NCBI RefSeq assembly: GCF_025370935.1
Contig: NC_133493.1
Span: 8,489,094 to 8,553,093, forward strand
Reading direction: 5' to 3'
Length of the DNA: 64,000 nucleotides
Source: Choristoneura fumiferana
Taxonomy: Eukaryota > Arthropoda > Insecta > Lepidoptera > Tortricidae
Shown here: positions 31,725 to 42,750 of the stretch, piece by piece
How the letters are laid out: every line of letters starts with the position of its first letter
Position numbering within the stretch: the first letter of the stretch is position 1
Made by a program: the position numbers and the translations under genes
The notes under the pieces: generated by a model
Database searches by the model: none
Told to the model about the DNA's origin: nothing
The model's input: only the letters and a program-made list of their open reading frames with translations

Positions 31725-32545
31725 AGACCAGATAATCGTTGGGGGAGAAAGTCCTTTAGTGACCACGAAAAGGAAGACGAAGCGTTGGCAGGCCTCCCAC
31801 TACATAGATAGTGAAAGTTGCGGGCAACCGGTGCATGCAAGTGGCGAGTTGTCGTTCATTGTGACGTTCTAATGGAGAGTAGAGTTGCGCCCGCTCGGTC
31901 TTTAAAGGGAGCGCTCCGATCTCGGTCAATCGGTCAAATGAACTAGTTCGGTCTTTTAGTTCCTTTAGCTCCGTGCGGCTCCGACCGAAACAGGGAAAGG
32001 GAAAGGGAAGGGAGCGAGTTAAGACTCGAATCGGTCATGAACTGAACTGGGAGCTAAAGATCGGAATGTTAAAAAATAAGGAGTATAATAAAAATATTAC
32101 GTTGTAATCAGATAAAAAAATCAAATATTTATTTGTTGTCGTAGTGTTTAAGTACTTTTGTTTATTCGGGTTTCTAAGTATTGTTCTTTGGTATCATCAA
32201 ACAAGCGGACAATGTAAAATGTAAAAGAAATGCGTCTCTCTCGCACTTGAGCAGGATACGCTGTGAAATAATACTATTTGTCTCGTTCACATCGACCGAG
32301 CACCGCGCCACGCCGTCCGCTCCGCTCTTTACCTATTCGTTTCCTCGTTCACTCGCTCACTCCCAACGTTTTAGCTCCGGAGCCAAAGGAGCGCGGACCG
32401 AGACCGAGACCGATTAAGATCGTTTACGAGAAACTAGTTCTTTTCAGTCCGCGATGGGAATTCATTCTTTTTAGTTCTTAGTTCAGGACCGACTCAAGCC
32501 TAATGGAGAGGCCTTTGTTTAGCAGTGGATGTCTTCCTGCAAACG
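31725..32545 (+). mobile_element. RTE LINE tail fragment split by a 620-bp insertion
   Basis: The left part (31725-31879) is a decayed RTE C-terminus, with AGATAATCGTTGGGGGAGAA and GTGGCGAGTTGTCGTTCATT. The right part resumes at 32500 with CTAATGGAGAGGCCTTTG and CAGCAGTGGATGTCTTCC. CTAATGGAGAG is present on both sides of the insert, at 31869-31879 and 32500-32510. Confidence 0.75.
31880..32499. mobile_element. Non-autonomous element inserted in an RTE tail
   Basis: 620 bases flanked by a perfect CTAATGGAGAG repeat. The ends are TAGAGTTGCGCCCGCTCGGT and GGTCCTGAACTAAG in inverse. They are only weakly complementary. The inside contains GC-rich blocks with many GGTC, GACCG and GAGC motifs and no supported gene. 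It could be a hAT-type MITE (8 bp of the repeat being the true duplication) or another class. Confidence 0.6.
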
Positions 32546-32965
32546 ATATGATGACGGTCTTCATAATTTAAATCGTAACGTGTAAAGCAGCTTCCCCGGG
32601 TGCGAGCAACTAATATCAATTTAGTTTGTACTCGTAGTATTGAATGTATGCAAATTTGGTTGTTCTGTCCGTCCCCGTCGGAATCCAATTATTGAACTGT
32701 TTTAATATGACGCTAGAGAAGTTGTTCTGATATAATACATGTATGCTAGTTGGATAAGTTGTGTGGGAATCATTTGAATTTCATATCATAATTGAAAGTC
32801 TTTTGCAAATTGGAAAGAGGGAAATTTGGTTTCGTAGTACTAGGCATTCAGTTCTCGTCAAACGCCCAGCCCGGGCGAGCGAGCGGACTCGTTGCGCCGT
32901 TTCGTTTTAGAATGGACTTCGAGGATGTTATTTGGATGTTATCGAGTTGTTTTTTTTAACTTTAA
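32511..32965. other. Intergenic stretch; no gene seen
   Basis: No exon, RNA or clear repeat. A GC-rich patch (CCCGGGCGAGCGAGCGGACT) lies near 32870. Confidence 0.35.
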
Positions 32966-33210
32966 TAAAAATCAAAACACCAGACTGCCCAAACTAAAAG
33001 GAAGAAAATAAGTCTAGTGGTCTGGAACTCTGTCAAGAAGCTCATTTAAGGTTCAACAGTCGGAACCCATTACCAAGATTTTTTGAGCTGGTTAAGATTT
33101 GAATGGGTCCTCACTGTTGAACCTTAAATGAGCTTTTTGATAGAGTTCTAGACCACTAGACTTATTTTCTTCCTTTTAGTTTAGGGCAGTCGGGTTTTTT
33201 CGATTTTTTA
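32966..33210. mobile_element. Foldback portion of repeat R-B
   Basis: ACTAAAAGGAAGAAAATAAG pairs with CTTATTTTCTTCCTTTTAGT. GCTCATTTAAGGTTCAACAG pairs with TGTTGAACCTTAAATGAGC. The arms span about 90 bp each. The right side continues into the R-B body (33210-33585) that is also present, inverted, at 16840-17440. Confidence 0.75.
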
Positions 33211-33600
33211 AATTTAATGTTTTTTATTTTATATTTTTTTGATATTTCTGTGAAAATATTAGATTAAAAGCATTATTACCCATATATATATTTAGAATGG
33301 GCTAATTATTAGCTTTCATTTTATTCCCATAATTATTGTTACAATACAATTTTTTTTTATTCCTTCGCCATATTTTTTTTCGTAGACGCCATATTAAAAT
33401 ATTATATAGCCTATGTCCTCCGCTCAGCTCCGACAGTTATGACGAATCCAATGATACCTCATATGTTACAATCCGTCCAGCCGTTTAGGCTGCAGCGAGG
33501 AACAAAGAAATGGACATACATACCCACATACCTACATACATACATACGCTCTGAAAACATAACCCTCCTTCGGGCAGTCGGGTAAAAAATGCAAGTTTAC
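33211..33600 (+). repeat. Dispersed repeat R-B, copy 2
   Basis: It contains TTAGAATGGGCTAATTATTA, TCCGACAGTTATGACGAAT and TCCGTCCAGCCGTTTAGGCT. It ends in CATACATACATAC repeats and CCTTCGGGCAGTCGGGT. This is the inverse of 16840-17440. Confidence 0.6.
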
Positions 33601-33713
33601 CGACAATCGCTAGAATGCTCGCTAGAACTCTCCTGTTTTTTTTGTAAGTTATGTAACATTTTCTAGAATGCTCATTACAAATGAATGCTAACAAGTTACA
33701 TCAGCACCGCAAT

Positions 33714-33843
33714 GGTACAGTCAGCAAAGAAAGATATCAATACAGCCAAAGTGCCAAAACTATGTATACAGGACTTTATTGCCTGACCATGAACATATTT
33801 TTGGCACTTTGGCTGTATTCATATCGTTGTTGCTGACTGTACC
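33714..33843. mobile_element. GTACAGTC-type foldback, copy with GCCAAAGTGCC core
   Basis: GGTACAGTCAGCAAAGAAAG pairs with CGTTGTTGCTGACTGTACC, and AATACAGCCAAAGTGCCAAA pairs with TTTGGCACTTTGGCTGTATT. It is 130 bp in total. The terminal 10-12 bases are shared with several other foldbacks in the window. Confidence 0.85.
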
Positions 33844-34197
33844 TACACCAAAACTTGACACTAATTTTGAACATCAAAAACAAACTGTCCCCACTCCCTG
33901 AAACAGCAGCTAACAGATAGAGCAAACAAAAATTCCTTCCCCACTTACTTCAATTTAGCAAATGCTTACCAAATTTAACATTTTCAGTCGAGGACACCGG
34001 ATTCCCCCGCTTTGATCCTTCCTGGACATTTGAATATGTAGATTCAGGAAACGGGATGAGCCCGGTTCTGGTTCGGATGAAAGAAGCGGTGATATCTGAA
34101 TTTGAACATGCGAGCTCGGCGTTGGATTTTCATTTAATTAGCACACGCCTCTGTTTTTAGACTTTTTAGTGGACGAATTAATTTTTTAAACGTGGAT
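33844..34197. other. Intergenic stretch; no gene seen
   Basis: No exon or repeat boundary is supported. Confidence 0.35.
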
Positions 34198-34303
34198 ATA
34201 GGTAGAGTCATGCACGATGACGCGTGCCGTGGTTCTTATTACAATGTTATTAATGTCTAATTTTGACAAAATCACGCGTCTTCCTGGGTGGCACTAGGTA
34301 TAC
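34198..34303 (+). repeat. Dispersed repeat R-D, copy 1
   Basis: TAGAGTCATGCACGATGACG, GTGCCGTGGTTCTTATTACA and AATTTTGACAAAATCACGCG recur at 45451-45556 in the same orientation with few changes. Confidence 0.7.
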
Positions 34304-34389
34304 GTTTTAGTTTGAAATGTCGCGAACTCTTTGTGTTTTATTAAGGAACTAGACTTTATTATGTGATGGTTTAATACTGTGTTTACATA

Positions 34390-34570
34390 AAAGCTGAGGC
34401 CCAGTGGTTTAATATATGGTCTATTAAGCCGAGGATCGTGGGTTTGAATCCGGTCTCACACCTCTGAATTCGAAATTAATGTGTAAAATTACATTTGAAA
34501 ATTGCCACAAACTTTAGGGCAAAGGAAAACATTGCAATTAAAGCTGCTTATAATGCTGTTGTGTGTATTA
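34390..34570 (+). mobile_element. tRNA-derived SINE with A and B boxes
   Basis: GGCCCAGTGGTTTA (34398-34411) fits an A box and GGTTTGAATCC (34441-34451) a B box, 30 bases apart. The tRNA-like head is followed by a body with CCTCTGAATTCGAAATTAAT. It is not a true tRNA gene. Confidence 0.6.
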
Positions 34571-34744
34571 ACCTACCCACAAGCCCTTTCTTATAAATGA
34601 TCATATGCACTACCAAATTGATCATGCTACTATTTACACATAAAAACTAATGCCATTAATGGAATATATTAGTCCTTATTATTTAGAAAATACACTAACC
34701 CACATGTAAAGTTACAACGCGTACTGAATACGCGTCAAACTACA

Positions 34745-34820
34745 GAAGCTTTCTTACTGTGAGAAGAGGCCTATGCCCAGCAGTAGGATGTATAGGTCAA
34801 GGATGATAAGATGAATGACT
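34745..34820 (+). mobile_element. RTE LINE 3' tail
   Basis: GAGAAGAGGCCTATGCCCAG and CAGTAGGATGTATAGG with a GATGATAAGATGA end match the tail type seen elsewhere in the window. Confidence 0.6.
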
Positions 34821-34933
34821 TGCAGAGCATTATCTTTAAAAACCAAGTACAAAACCTTAATAGTATAGTCTCGAAACTAAAATACTATTCTCGTTAAATA
34901 CATTTTTGGTAAAAATTTCATTTTTAATACAAA

Positions 34934-35254
34934 TTTTTTTTGCTGACTGTACTTTTTGTTGACTGTACTTGCATTGTCACTCAAACTACATTTGCATACC
35001 AAATTTCAAGTCGGTGCTATTAACCGTAGAAGAGTTCCATCCTGCGGAGACGATCCTGGATGGACTACCAGGATGTCACTACTAGATTATTGTATTGTGA
35101 CGCGATTTACAAAGTTTAAAGAATTTTCAAGTATTCCAAATTTCAAGTCAATCTGACTATTGGAAGTTATTCAAATTGCAAGATTTCATTACAAACAGAC
35201 AGACAGACAGACAACGGGACAGGTGAAACTAAATGAAAGTTTGTAAAAAGGGAC
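34934..35254 (+). repeat. Dispersed repeat R-A, copy 2
   Basis: GCTGACTGTACTTTTTGTTG opens it. GCATACCAAATTTCAAGTCG, CTGCGGAGACGATCCTGGAT and GGGACAGGTGAAACTAAA follow. It provides the uninterrupted reference for the copy at 37801-38325. Confidence 0.75.
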
Positions 35255-37800
35255 ATAATGTACTTGTGTTGTGTTAGTTGGTGATAAAATATTACTCGCT
35301 TTTGGTTATGGCAGATTGCTGGATCCACCAAACATGCTGCTTAACCTGGCTTACAGAAGTTTTAAGTAAACAGTTACCTTAGTAGAGCGTCTTAACCGTT
35401 TTTAGTTATAAAACGTTATGCAGAACTAAAGTTGCCTTATGCTAAGTAGTTGACGAGAACTCAATGCTCATTTGCAAGTTAACACTATACTGCAATACTG
35501 GATGTTTTTCCGAGATGTTCAATCTTTTGTTTTTTTGATATTTGCAAGTCACGTTATAAATAGTTTATAAGTGGAAATTCTACTAATATTACAAATGCGA
35601 AACTTTGTAAGCCTGTTTGTCTGTTACCTATTAACGTCTAGACCACTGAACTCCCTCCCCCCCACTCCCTCTCTTCTCCTACTCATGTTTTTACTGTATT
35701 TTTGATGAAATGTATGAATGAATGAATAAAATTTATTTCGAAACAACAACAACAACAAAAAAAACAGTTTACAAATTTCTTAAATCTAAAAGTGTATTGT
35801 GACAGTTGTGTCAAAAAAGGAGTCCACTCAGCATTAGTCGAGGCAGGAGGCCACGACGCTGGTTTTCAGTGGGTCCTATAATGAGTAGCCTTAAACTAAA
35901 AACTAAAACTAACGGGCTCGTATCTAAATATATTTGACTATTCTGTTTGTACTCGCACAGTCTCGGGTTATTTATCTGCGATTACCAAAACAGAAATTAG
36001 ACTGACATAATTGAAAAATAAATAGTAGGTACATAGACAGAGATACTTATAGAAGATAGGCGTGGTTACACGTATGCATTGTATGAAGTTTTATTTGATT
36101 TATTAACAGAAAAATATGTATAAATGTATGTAGTGTTTATTATGTCAATAAATGTTGTGAGTTTGAGTTTGAACTAATTTAGATGAAATTCGGTGTGTAT
36201 ACAGATAGTTTTGAGTCCCTAAAGGGGAAGGGAAGGACACGGCATAGTTTTATCCCCGAAAATTGCATAGTTCCTAAAATCTAGTATAACAATAAAGTAG
36301 TAACAGCCAGCTGTATTAGTATCTGCCACAGCGGAAAGTGCAAAAATATCTGATACGTCCTACCAGTCCTAGAAATTGAGTCGTATCAGATATTTATGCA
36401 CGTTTTGCTGTGTCAATATTAGTGTTAGTAACTCAAACCATTATGATATTTCATACCACAACGAAAACAACTTATCTGTCAAAGAAAGCATGAAGATTAT
36501 AAACAGTTTCCCATACCCATTGTATTCTGGTTCCTTTTGTGTTCGACATAAAATGAACTAAAGAAAATCGGAACAATATGGCTTAGCGAGACGAGCCTTT
36601 AAACTTGAGCCTTTGAAGCCTAAAACTTACGAATGCCAGCACTCGGTTGGTTAAGGTCTTGATCTTCGTAACAATGCCAGCAAGTTTTAATTGCTATAAT
36701 TAAGACACTCTGTACCATAAAAACTTTAGGAGACAGTAGGCAAGATTAGGCAACGAGCAGTAGACGTTTGTCATTATTCTGTCGCAAGGAAATAGCCTTT
36801 TAGTCAGAAAAAAAACAGAGATTTTAACAAATTTCAATGGATAAAAGAAAATCATGCTGTATGTTAAAATGACCAAAACACTTTATCATTTTCCTAGAAA
36901 AAAATAGTCATTTGATTAAACTCCTGAACCTTACCCGTGTGGTGTCGGGTTAGAATTACAACTCTCCTCTATATGTCGTAAGAGGCGACTGAGGATAGAG
37001 GTTAAGGTATACCATAGGCGATAGGCTAGCAACCTGTCACTATTGTACCGTTTTTGTCAAACTTAAAACCTAAAATTGCTAAAAGTGGCTCCGAAGCGGT
37101 AACGTTTCGTGTGCTCTGCCTCCATTCGGGAATACAGGCGTCATGTTTGTGTGTATTTGGTGATTCGATAAAATCCTTGAAAGACGTCAGTGAGTTGACG
37201 AAATGAACTCGCAAAGTCAACTCGTATTATTATTTCACTAGCGTGTAGTTGTTGACATGTAATTTGGTATTATTTGCGACCCTAAAAAGGGCATAAGATA
37301 GTTTTATCCTGGAAGATTTAAAAGTTCCTCAAACGCTCGATAACAGAATTCTTCGCAAAACGAAGTCGTGGGCATCAGTTATGCAACAACTAACAGAGCA
37401 AACTAATTCTAAATGAAATCGTCTCCCTACAGAGTCATATGCTAATCCGGGCATGGAACTATTAGAAAGCAGAAATGGCTCATATATGGCGTCCGAATAT
37501 CCGAGTTAAGCTACGTTAAGTAGTTTCCTGTTAGAACGGCTTCTAAATTGCTATAACGGGTTTGCTTTTGTTTAAGATGAAAATTTTTCTTTCAATATTA
37601 TATTCAATGAATCAGGAAGCGGAAAATACGATTATTGAAAAGTTTCGCGTTAAATTTAAGCTCCAATTTAAAGTAGTATCCAAAAATATTTTATTTTGCA
37701 AATTATTCTGAAACTATAATTATTGTCACTACAATTTTTCTTAATAAAATTGAATAGTTAAAAATTGATGATTGATTTTTGTTAAAAATTTAATTTTTAA
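35255..37800. other. Intergenic stretch; repeat fragments only
   Basis: A truncated Helitron-like 5' end (TTCTACTAATATTACAAATG) begins near 35579. A foldback with GTAACAGCCAGCTGTATTAG and AATATTAGTGTTAGTAAC ends spans about 36299-36432 and shares ATATCTGATACG with the element at 39474-39611. No exon is supported, including none for the upstream part of the copper oxidase. Confidence 0.4.
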
Positions 37801-38325
37801 TACTTACAAGCCTTTTTTGTCTGTACTTTTTGTTGACTGTACTTGTATTGTCATATCCATACTAATATTATAAATGCGAAAGTGTGTTTGTGTGTTTGTC
37901 CGTCTTTCACGCCGTAACGGAGTGACGGATCGACGTGATTTTTGGCATAGAGATAGTTTATGGGCCCGAGAGTGGCATAGGCTACTTTTTATCCCGGAAA
38001 AATGCACAGTTCCCGAGGGAACAGCTCGCGATAACCGAATACCACGCGGGCGGAGCCGCGGGCAAAAGCTAGTAAACTATATTTCCGCACCAAATTATAA
38101 AGTCGATGCCATTAACCGTTGAGGAAATCTGTCCTGTGGAGACGATCCTGATTAGACCACCAGGATGTCACTACCAGATTATTGTATTGTCTCCAGATTT
38201 ACATAAGTATGCCAAATTTCAAGGTAATCCGACTACTGGAAGTGGGTCAAATTCAACTGGTAAGATTTGATTACAGACAAACATCGGGACAGGTGAAACT
38301 AAATTATAAAACTTGTAAAGAATAG
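37801..38325 (+). repeat. Dispersed repeat R-A, copy 3, split by a Helitron-like element
   Basis: The left part runs to GTCATA at 37855 and the right part resumes at 38073 with TAAACTATATTTCC. Joined, they read GTCATATAAACTATATTT, which aligns with GTCACTCAAACTACATTT in the intact copy near 34977. Confidence 0.8.
37856..38072 (+). mobile_element. Helitron-like non-autonomous element
   Basis: It begins TCCATACTAATATTATAAAT and ends GCGGGCAAAAGCTAG, that is 5'-TC and CTAG-3' (CTRR), with A before and T after. No target duplication or inverted repeat is present. These are Helitron hallmarks. The 3' end has a GC-rich hairpin (CGCGGGCGGAGCCGCG) about 10 bases before CTAG, as expected for Helitron termination. 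Relatives are at 43989-44463 (minus) and, truncated, 40400 and 35579. Confidence 0.82.
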
Positions 38326-39473
38326 TAATGAAATTTATCTTTTAAACTTAGAACAACTACCATTTTGTTCAGGAGAGCAAAGACGCTAATTTAAAAACTA
38401 GGTGCCTTTTATTTTTCATGCATTGATATTTAATTATAAATTTTTAGGTTTTATTGTTTTATTTTGATTGATTTTTAGTTTAACATAAAATAAAAATGAT
38501 TAAAAAATATATACATACTTCTTTGTTTGTGGCTGTTTACACCTGCTTGCCTTGGTCTTAGACTAAGATTTTACTTTATGCACTGGAGCATAAAAAGTAA
38601 TTTTATGTCGCCTAGATCCATCATAAATAGCAAATTTACGAGCATGAGAAAAAAAAGATTATAAATATTACTTATTTACCCTTTATAGGGCAACGGTCGC
38701 TCTTGCGACCATTAAGACTTTGTCTATAATTAATAATAATGATCGTAATCCATAAGACTCAAAATTAATAGTCTCCACATACTGTTATAATCTATTCAAC
38801 GCTTTACCTATTGGATAGATTGTGAAAAGATAGGCGCGAAAATGGGTTAAAAATTATGTATCATTCATAAATTATTTTGTTTGTTCCTTAATAAAATCAT
38901 TTTCAACGTAAATTTAATCAATTATTAAAAAATCAACCGTAGGTAGAATGAAAGTTAATGCTGACATACCATTACATAGAATTAATTTTCTAAATATAAG
39001 TCTCATATCAGCTGCTGATCTAATTAAATTTCCACATAATCCTATATTTCTGATGAAATCCATTTCCGAGTTTCCTGTTTCATAAAGTCATTTGTTTGAG
39101 TCGGGGTATTGTTAAAACGACCCACATGAAAATATCCAACGGTGAAAATCTGTAATTTGATGTAAAATTACTGGTACAGTCGAGCGCAAAAATATGGACT
39201 TATCTAACCTTTCAAAAATATGTAGACACCACAGACTCTTTATACCAACCTAATAATGTCCGCGTAGAATTCGTTTATCGCTTTCCCGTGGAAACTATGC
39301 AATTTGCCAGGATAAAAACTATAATTGTATCCTAAGTCCTTTTCCAGGACTGTATACCGAATTTCATCTAAATCGGTTCAGCGTTTATGATGTGATAATT
39401 GAACAAACAAACAAATAAATAGGGAAACTTCCACATTTTATAATATTAGTGAGATTTCGCCTGATATGGCACT
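38326..39473. other. Intergenic stretch; repeat fragments only
   Basis: 38380-38650 carries a repeat shared with the myosin VI intron (TTTTATGTCGCCTAGATCC) and, inverted, with about 41200-41320. A single GTACAGTC-type arm starts near 39176. A degraded minus-strand Helitron-like piece lies at about 39255-39450. Confidence 0.4.
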
Positions 39474-39611
39474 GGTACAGTCCCAGCACCAATATCTGAG
39501 ACAACAAGCGTGCATAAATATCTGATACGACTCTATTTCTAGGGCTGGAAGGACGTGTCAGATATTTTTGCACGCTTCCCTGTAGCAGATATTAATGCTG
39601 GTGACTGTACC
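39474..39611. mobile_element. GTACAGTC-type foldback, ATATCTGATACG type
   Basis: GGTACAGTCCCAGCACCAAT pairs with ATTAATGCTGGTGACTGTACC apart from small bulges. Inner GTGCATAAATATCTGATACG and GTGTCAGATATTTTTGCAC also pair. A half copy lies near 56236-56325 and a related palindrome at 36299-36432. Confidence 0.8.
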
Positions 39612-39848
39612 GACTGATGTACCTATGTCTCCACATTGGGCTTATCACAACTCAATCGATCCGAGCCGATGAGTCGTTCTAATTGCGATAGAGGATGTAT
39701 CCGCCCTATGACTATGGACTTAAAACCTGTAAGCATAATACAGCCAATAAGTTTATTACGATAAATTCGCTCTGGTTGTTTAGGTTGAGTTACAATTTGG
39801 TCATAACCAATAAATAATTAAAAATGTAATGTGTAATTGCGTGCACGT

Positions 39849-40382
39849 TTAAGGGACTCCCATGCCCCAATGACTTTCGATCTGAATTCCTTAGTTTTCT
39901 AATGTTTTTTGTAGCTTATTATATTAACAACAATGGATTTAAGCAATATAGTATTCGATATTTACTTCAAAGATAATTGTCTTCGAGATATTTGGCATCA
40001 AAGTTGTTAAACTTGTTAAATTTTAGGCCAAATAACTGGTTTTCTGGCCATAACCTTTGTGTTGATTAGTTTCAAATGAAAACCCTCGACACGATTTTAG
40101 AGACGTCGAAGACGAATCCAAATATGTAGATTTCGTATATGTTAGATCTTTCACGTCAATAGAGATACGAAATAAGTGTTTTTTTGGTCAATTTTTAAAA
40201 AATCATACAAAATGAAGTTTTCATTTTTTTTCAAAATTCGGTAGACAAAAATAGAGATAAAAGATTGAAGAACCGATAGCCGTTTGACTTATAATTCTAT
40301 CTGTAGTGCAAAAGTAGGAGATACGATTCAAAACTTGTCAAAAATCGGTGAATACCTCGGGTAGCCCCCTAATATCACAACA
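39849..40382 (+). mobile_element. piggyBac-like MITE, older copy
   Basis: It starts TTAAGGGACTCCCATGCCCC and ends GGGTAGCCCCCTAA. About 530 bases match, inverted, the copy at 57170-57691. The right-hand TTAA has decayed to CTAA. Confidence 0.75.
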
Positions 40383-40399
40383 TCCAAGTCGATCCCACT

Positions 40400-40440
40400 T
40401 CCTACTAATATTATAAATGCGAAAGTTTGTAAACGGAAAA
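40400..40440 (+). mobile_element. Truncated Helitron-like 5' end
   Basis: TCCTACTAATATTATAAATG followed by CGAAAGTTTGTAAACGG matches the 5' end of the element at 37856. It is then lost into LINE sequence. Confidence 0.6.
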
Positions 40441-40580
40441 ACGTAGGTTAGGGTGTCCTGAGGCACGGTGGACGGACGGTCGTCGGAAGGTCTTAAAGAG
40501 GGTCGCTGGCGGCGGATGGATGCGAGGGGCTGAAGACAGAGTGTTTTGGCGTGCCATGGAAGAGGCCTATGCCCAGTAAG
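40441..40580 (+). mobile_element. RTE LINE C-terminal fragment
   Basis: The frame from about 40470 reads TDGRRKVLKRVAGGGWMRGA, then EDRVFWRAMEEAYAQ and a stop. This is equivalent to the end of the RTE protein at 20-150 on the minus strand. Confidence 0.75.
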
Positions 40581-40589
40581 CCGGTTTGT

Positions 40590-40742
40590 GGGTTATCGAG
40601 CGTTTCAACCGTCTCATTTGCGTGGTCACATTTTTCCGTCCGGGAATACCGCAGGCGATAGTTCATTCCAGAGCTTTGCTGTGCGAGGCAGGAAATTTCT
40701 GGAAAAACGCACAGTAGAAGACTGCCAACCATCTATATGGTG
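40590..40742 (-). mobile_element. LINE reverse-transcriptase C-terminal fragment
   Basis: On the minus strand the translation contains VRFSRNFLPRTAKLWNELSP and AVFPDG, a conserved ending of Jockey/CR1-type LINE proteins. A frameshift follows. The fragment abuts the RTE piece in opposite orientation. Confidence 0.65.
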
Positions 40743-41782
40743 AGGGTGGGAGTGTTGTCGCGTAGTGTTTATTTAAAACCGAGTTGCATTCAAAGGTAGT
40801 TTGTTTTCCGGTAAGAAATAAAAACGAATCTTTGAATGGATCTTGCTTGCATTTTCCAAGTAACTCGATTCTAGACTGTCTATTTTCAGACCCTGAGGAG
40901 ATTTCAAGTTAGCGGGACAGGCTCAGGGGTGATAAACTAGGTTTTAAGTTGGGCGAGTTGCGATGCTAAGATTATTGCTAACGTACATATATACAGGGCT
41001 GCCAGGTTCACTTCTACTCACATAACTAAGCTATTTTTGTTCCGCAACTTTTTTTTACATGCCCAGTGATAATTTTACTTTTTTCATAGGTATATATTAA
41101 ATGTATGCAAGACATTACTGAATTGACAGCAAATTAATAATTAATAAATGGTGGTTATCATGAAGAAATTATAAATTATAAAGCCTTTTATAAATTATAA
41201 AGCGTTTTATATAAAACTAAAAATCAATCAAATCAATCAAAATAAATCATTAAAACTAAAAAATTATAATTATGTAGTAATCCATGAAAAATAGAAGGTA
41301 CCTAGCAAGTGAACAATTGTTTCCACTGTTGCTATTTTTAATATCCTCTCAATCGAAGTGAAAAGCAGTGTAAAACTCGAACATTAAACCCATTTTCCCC
41401 TCGACGTATCTATCCACCCTCGCCGTACCGACTCGGGTGGCTATCTGATTGAACGCCTTGGGTAAATGGCTCGTTTTATGCTCTTGTTGTACAATCTACT
41501 ATTTCATGTAGTCGCAGACTACATAAACGGGCTGTATGTTTGACAGCCCTGGTTTAACGGCTTGTCTAGCTTACTCAGAGTCCTTAGAGGCTTTGTGATA
41601 ATTAACAACGCAAATTGGAATGTTAAATAAACCTAGTTTAAAATTTAGGAGTGCTACAATAACTTCATTAGGATTTTAAACTACATTAGCATAAAGAGTA
41701 GACTGGATAGAGGATTATATTGTTATTTATAATTTAAATTTATAAATTGTTTGTAAACAAAATCTTACTCTGTTTTAATAGC
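40743..41782. other. Intergenic stretch; repeat fragments only
   Basis: About 41200-41320 is the inverse of part of 38380-38530, and about 41465-41515 is the inverse of part of the myosin VI intron. No exon is supported. Confidence 0.4.
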
Positions 41783-41960
41783 AATACGCCTGATCAGATT
41801 TGGATGGCAAACGAGCAAGTGGGTCTCCTGATGGTAAGAGATCACCACCGCCCATAGACAACTGCAACACCAGGGTATTGCAGATGCGTTGCCAACCTAG
41901 AGGCCTAAGATGGACTACCTCAAGTGCCAGTTATTTCACCGGCTGTCTTACTTTCCACGC
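41783..41960 (-). mobile_element. Dispersed element, copy 2 (inverse of 11735-11892)
   Basis: GATGGCAAACGAGCAAGTGG, GTAAGAGATCACCACCGCCC and TTGCCAACCTAGAGGCCTAA are the inverse of the copy in Nemp intron 3. Confidence 0.65.
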
Positions 41961-42115
41961 CGAAACACAACAGTGCAAGCACTGTTTGTCGGATGTCCAC
42001 CAATAAGATGGATGAATGACCTGGTTAGAATCGTAGAGCCTGAGGTATATGGAGCAGCCCCCTAACCAACAATGGACTTTCTACGGCTGATGATGATGGA
42101 TGATGATAATAATGA
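41961..42115 (+). mobile_element. RTE LINE tail fragment
   Basis: RWMNDLVRIVEPEVYGAAP is a degenerate version of the RTE C-terminus. It is followed by CAATGGACTTTCTACGGCTG and a GATGATGATGGATGATGATA tail. Confidence 0.65.
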
Positions 42116-42307
42116 TGTCTATAGGATATAAGTACAGGATTCCTGAATACTGCATACAAAATGTTTCGAAATAATTCCGATTCGCATTGTCGATCCCTTA
42201 ATTCAAATAGCGAATCTGCTAATTGAACAACATCGTAGATCTGTTTTAAAAAACAATATATACTTACCTCGTTGAGTTTCTTGCCGGATTCTTCTTAACA
42301 GAGATTG

Positions 42308-42632
42308 TCAAGAAGACATTAATATCTAAGGCGTATTATAAAGTTAATGATTATATCATGGACAGGGATATTTGGAAATAATTCCGATCCGCATTGGCAA
42401 TCCTTTCGAATAGCGAACCTACTGTGTTAAAAATAAAGTTGTGTTAAATAAATACTTGCGATGTATAGATATCATTTAATAATATTGTAAATCTGTTTAA
42501 AAAAAATATACCTCGTTGAGTTTCTTGCCGGATTCTTCTCAACAGAGGTTTTTCCGAACCGGTGGTAGTTTTTTTTGACATTTATAAGTGCTTGTTATAA
42601 CCTAAATTGAATAAAGATATTTTGACTTTGGC
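42308..42632 (+). mobile_element. LINE/SINE 3' region, copy 1
   Basis: It includes GTCAAGAAGACATTAATATC, TATATCATGGACAGGGATAT, CGTTGAGTTTCTTGCCGGAT and AATTGAATAAAGATATTTTG. The same ~320 bases lie at 46734-47052. Related minus-strand sequence is at 56326-56500. Confidence 0.7.
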
Positions 42633-42750
42633 TTTTAATTTTAGAAGTTTTTCCGAACCGAAAAAATGGTTACCTACTCTCCACCCACCGGAGAAGAGAG
42701 CCCGCAAAGAGAGAAAGAGAGAGATGTTAAACGTAAGCATCTTGTTACAG

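Noticed and set aside
34390..34460. tRNA gene
   Set aside because: A and B boxes are present but the arms do not pair into a cloverleaf, and SINE body sequence follows.
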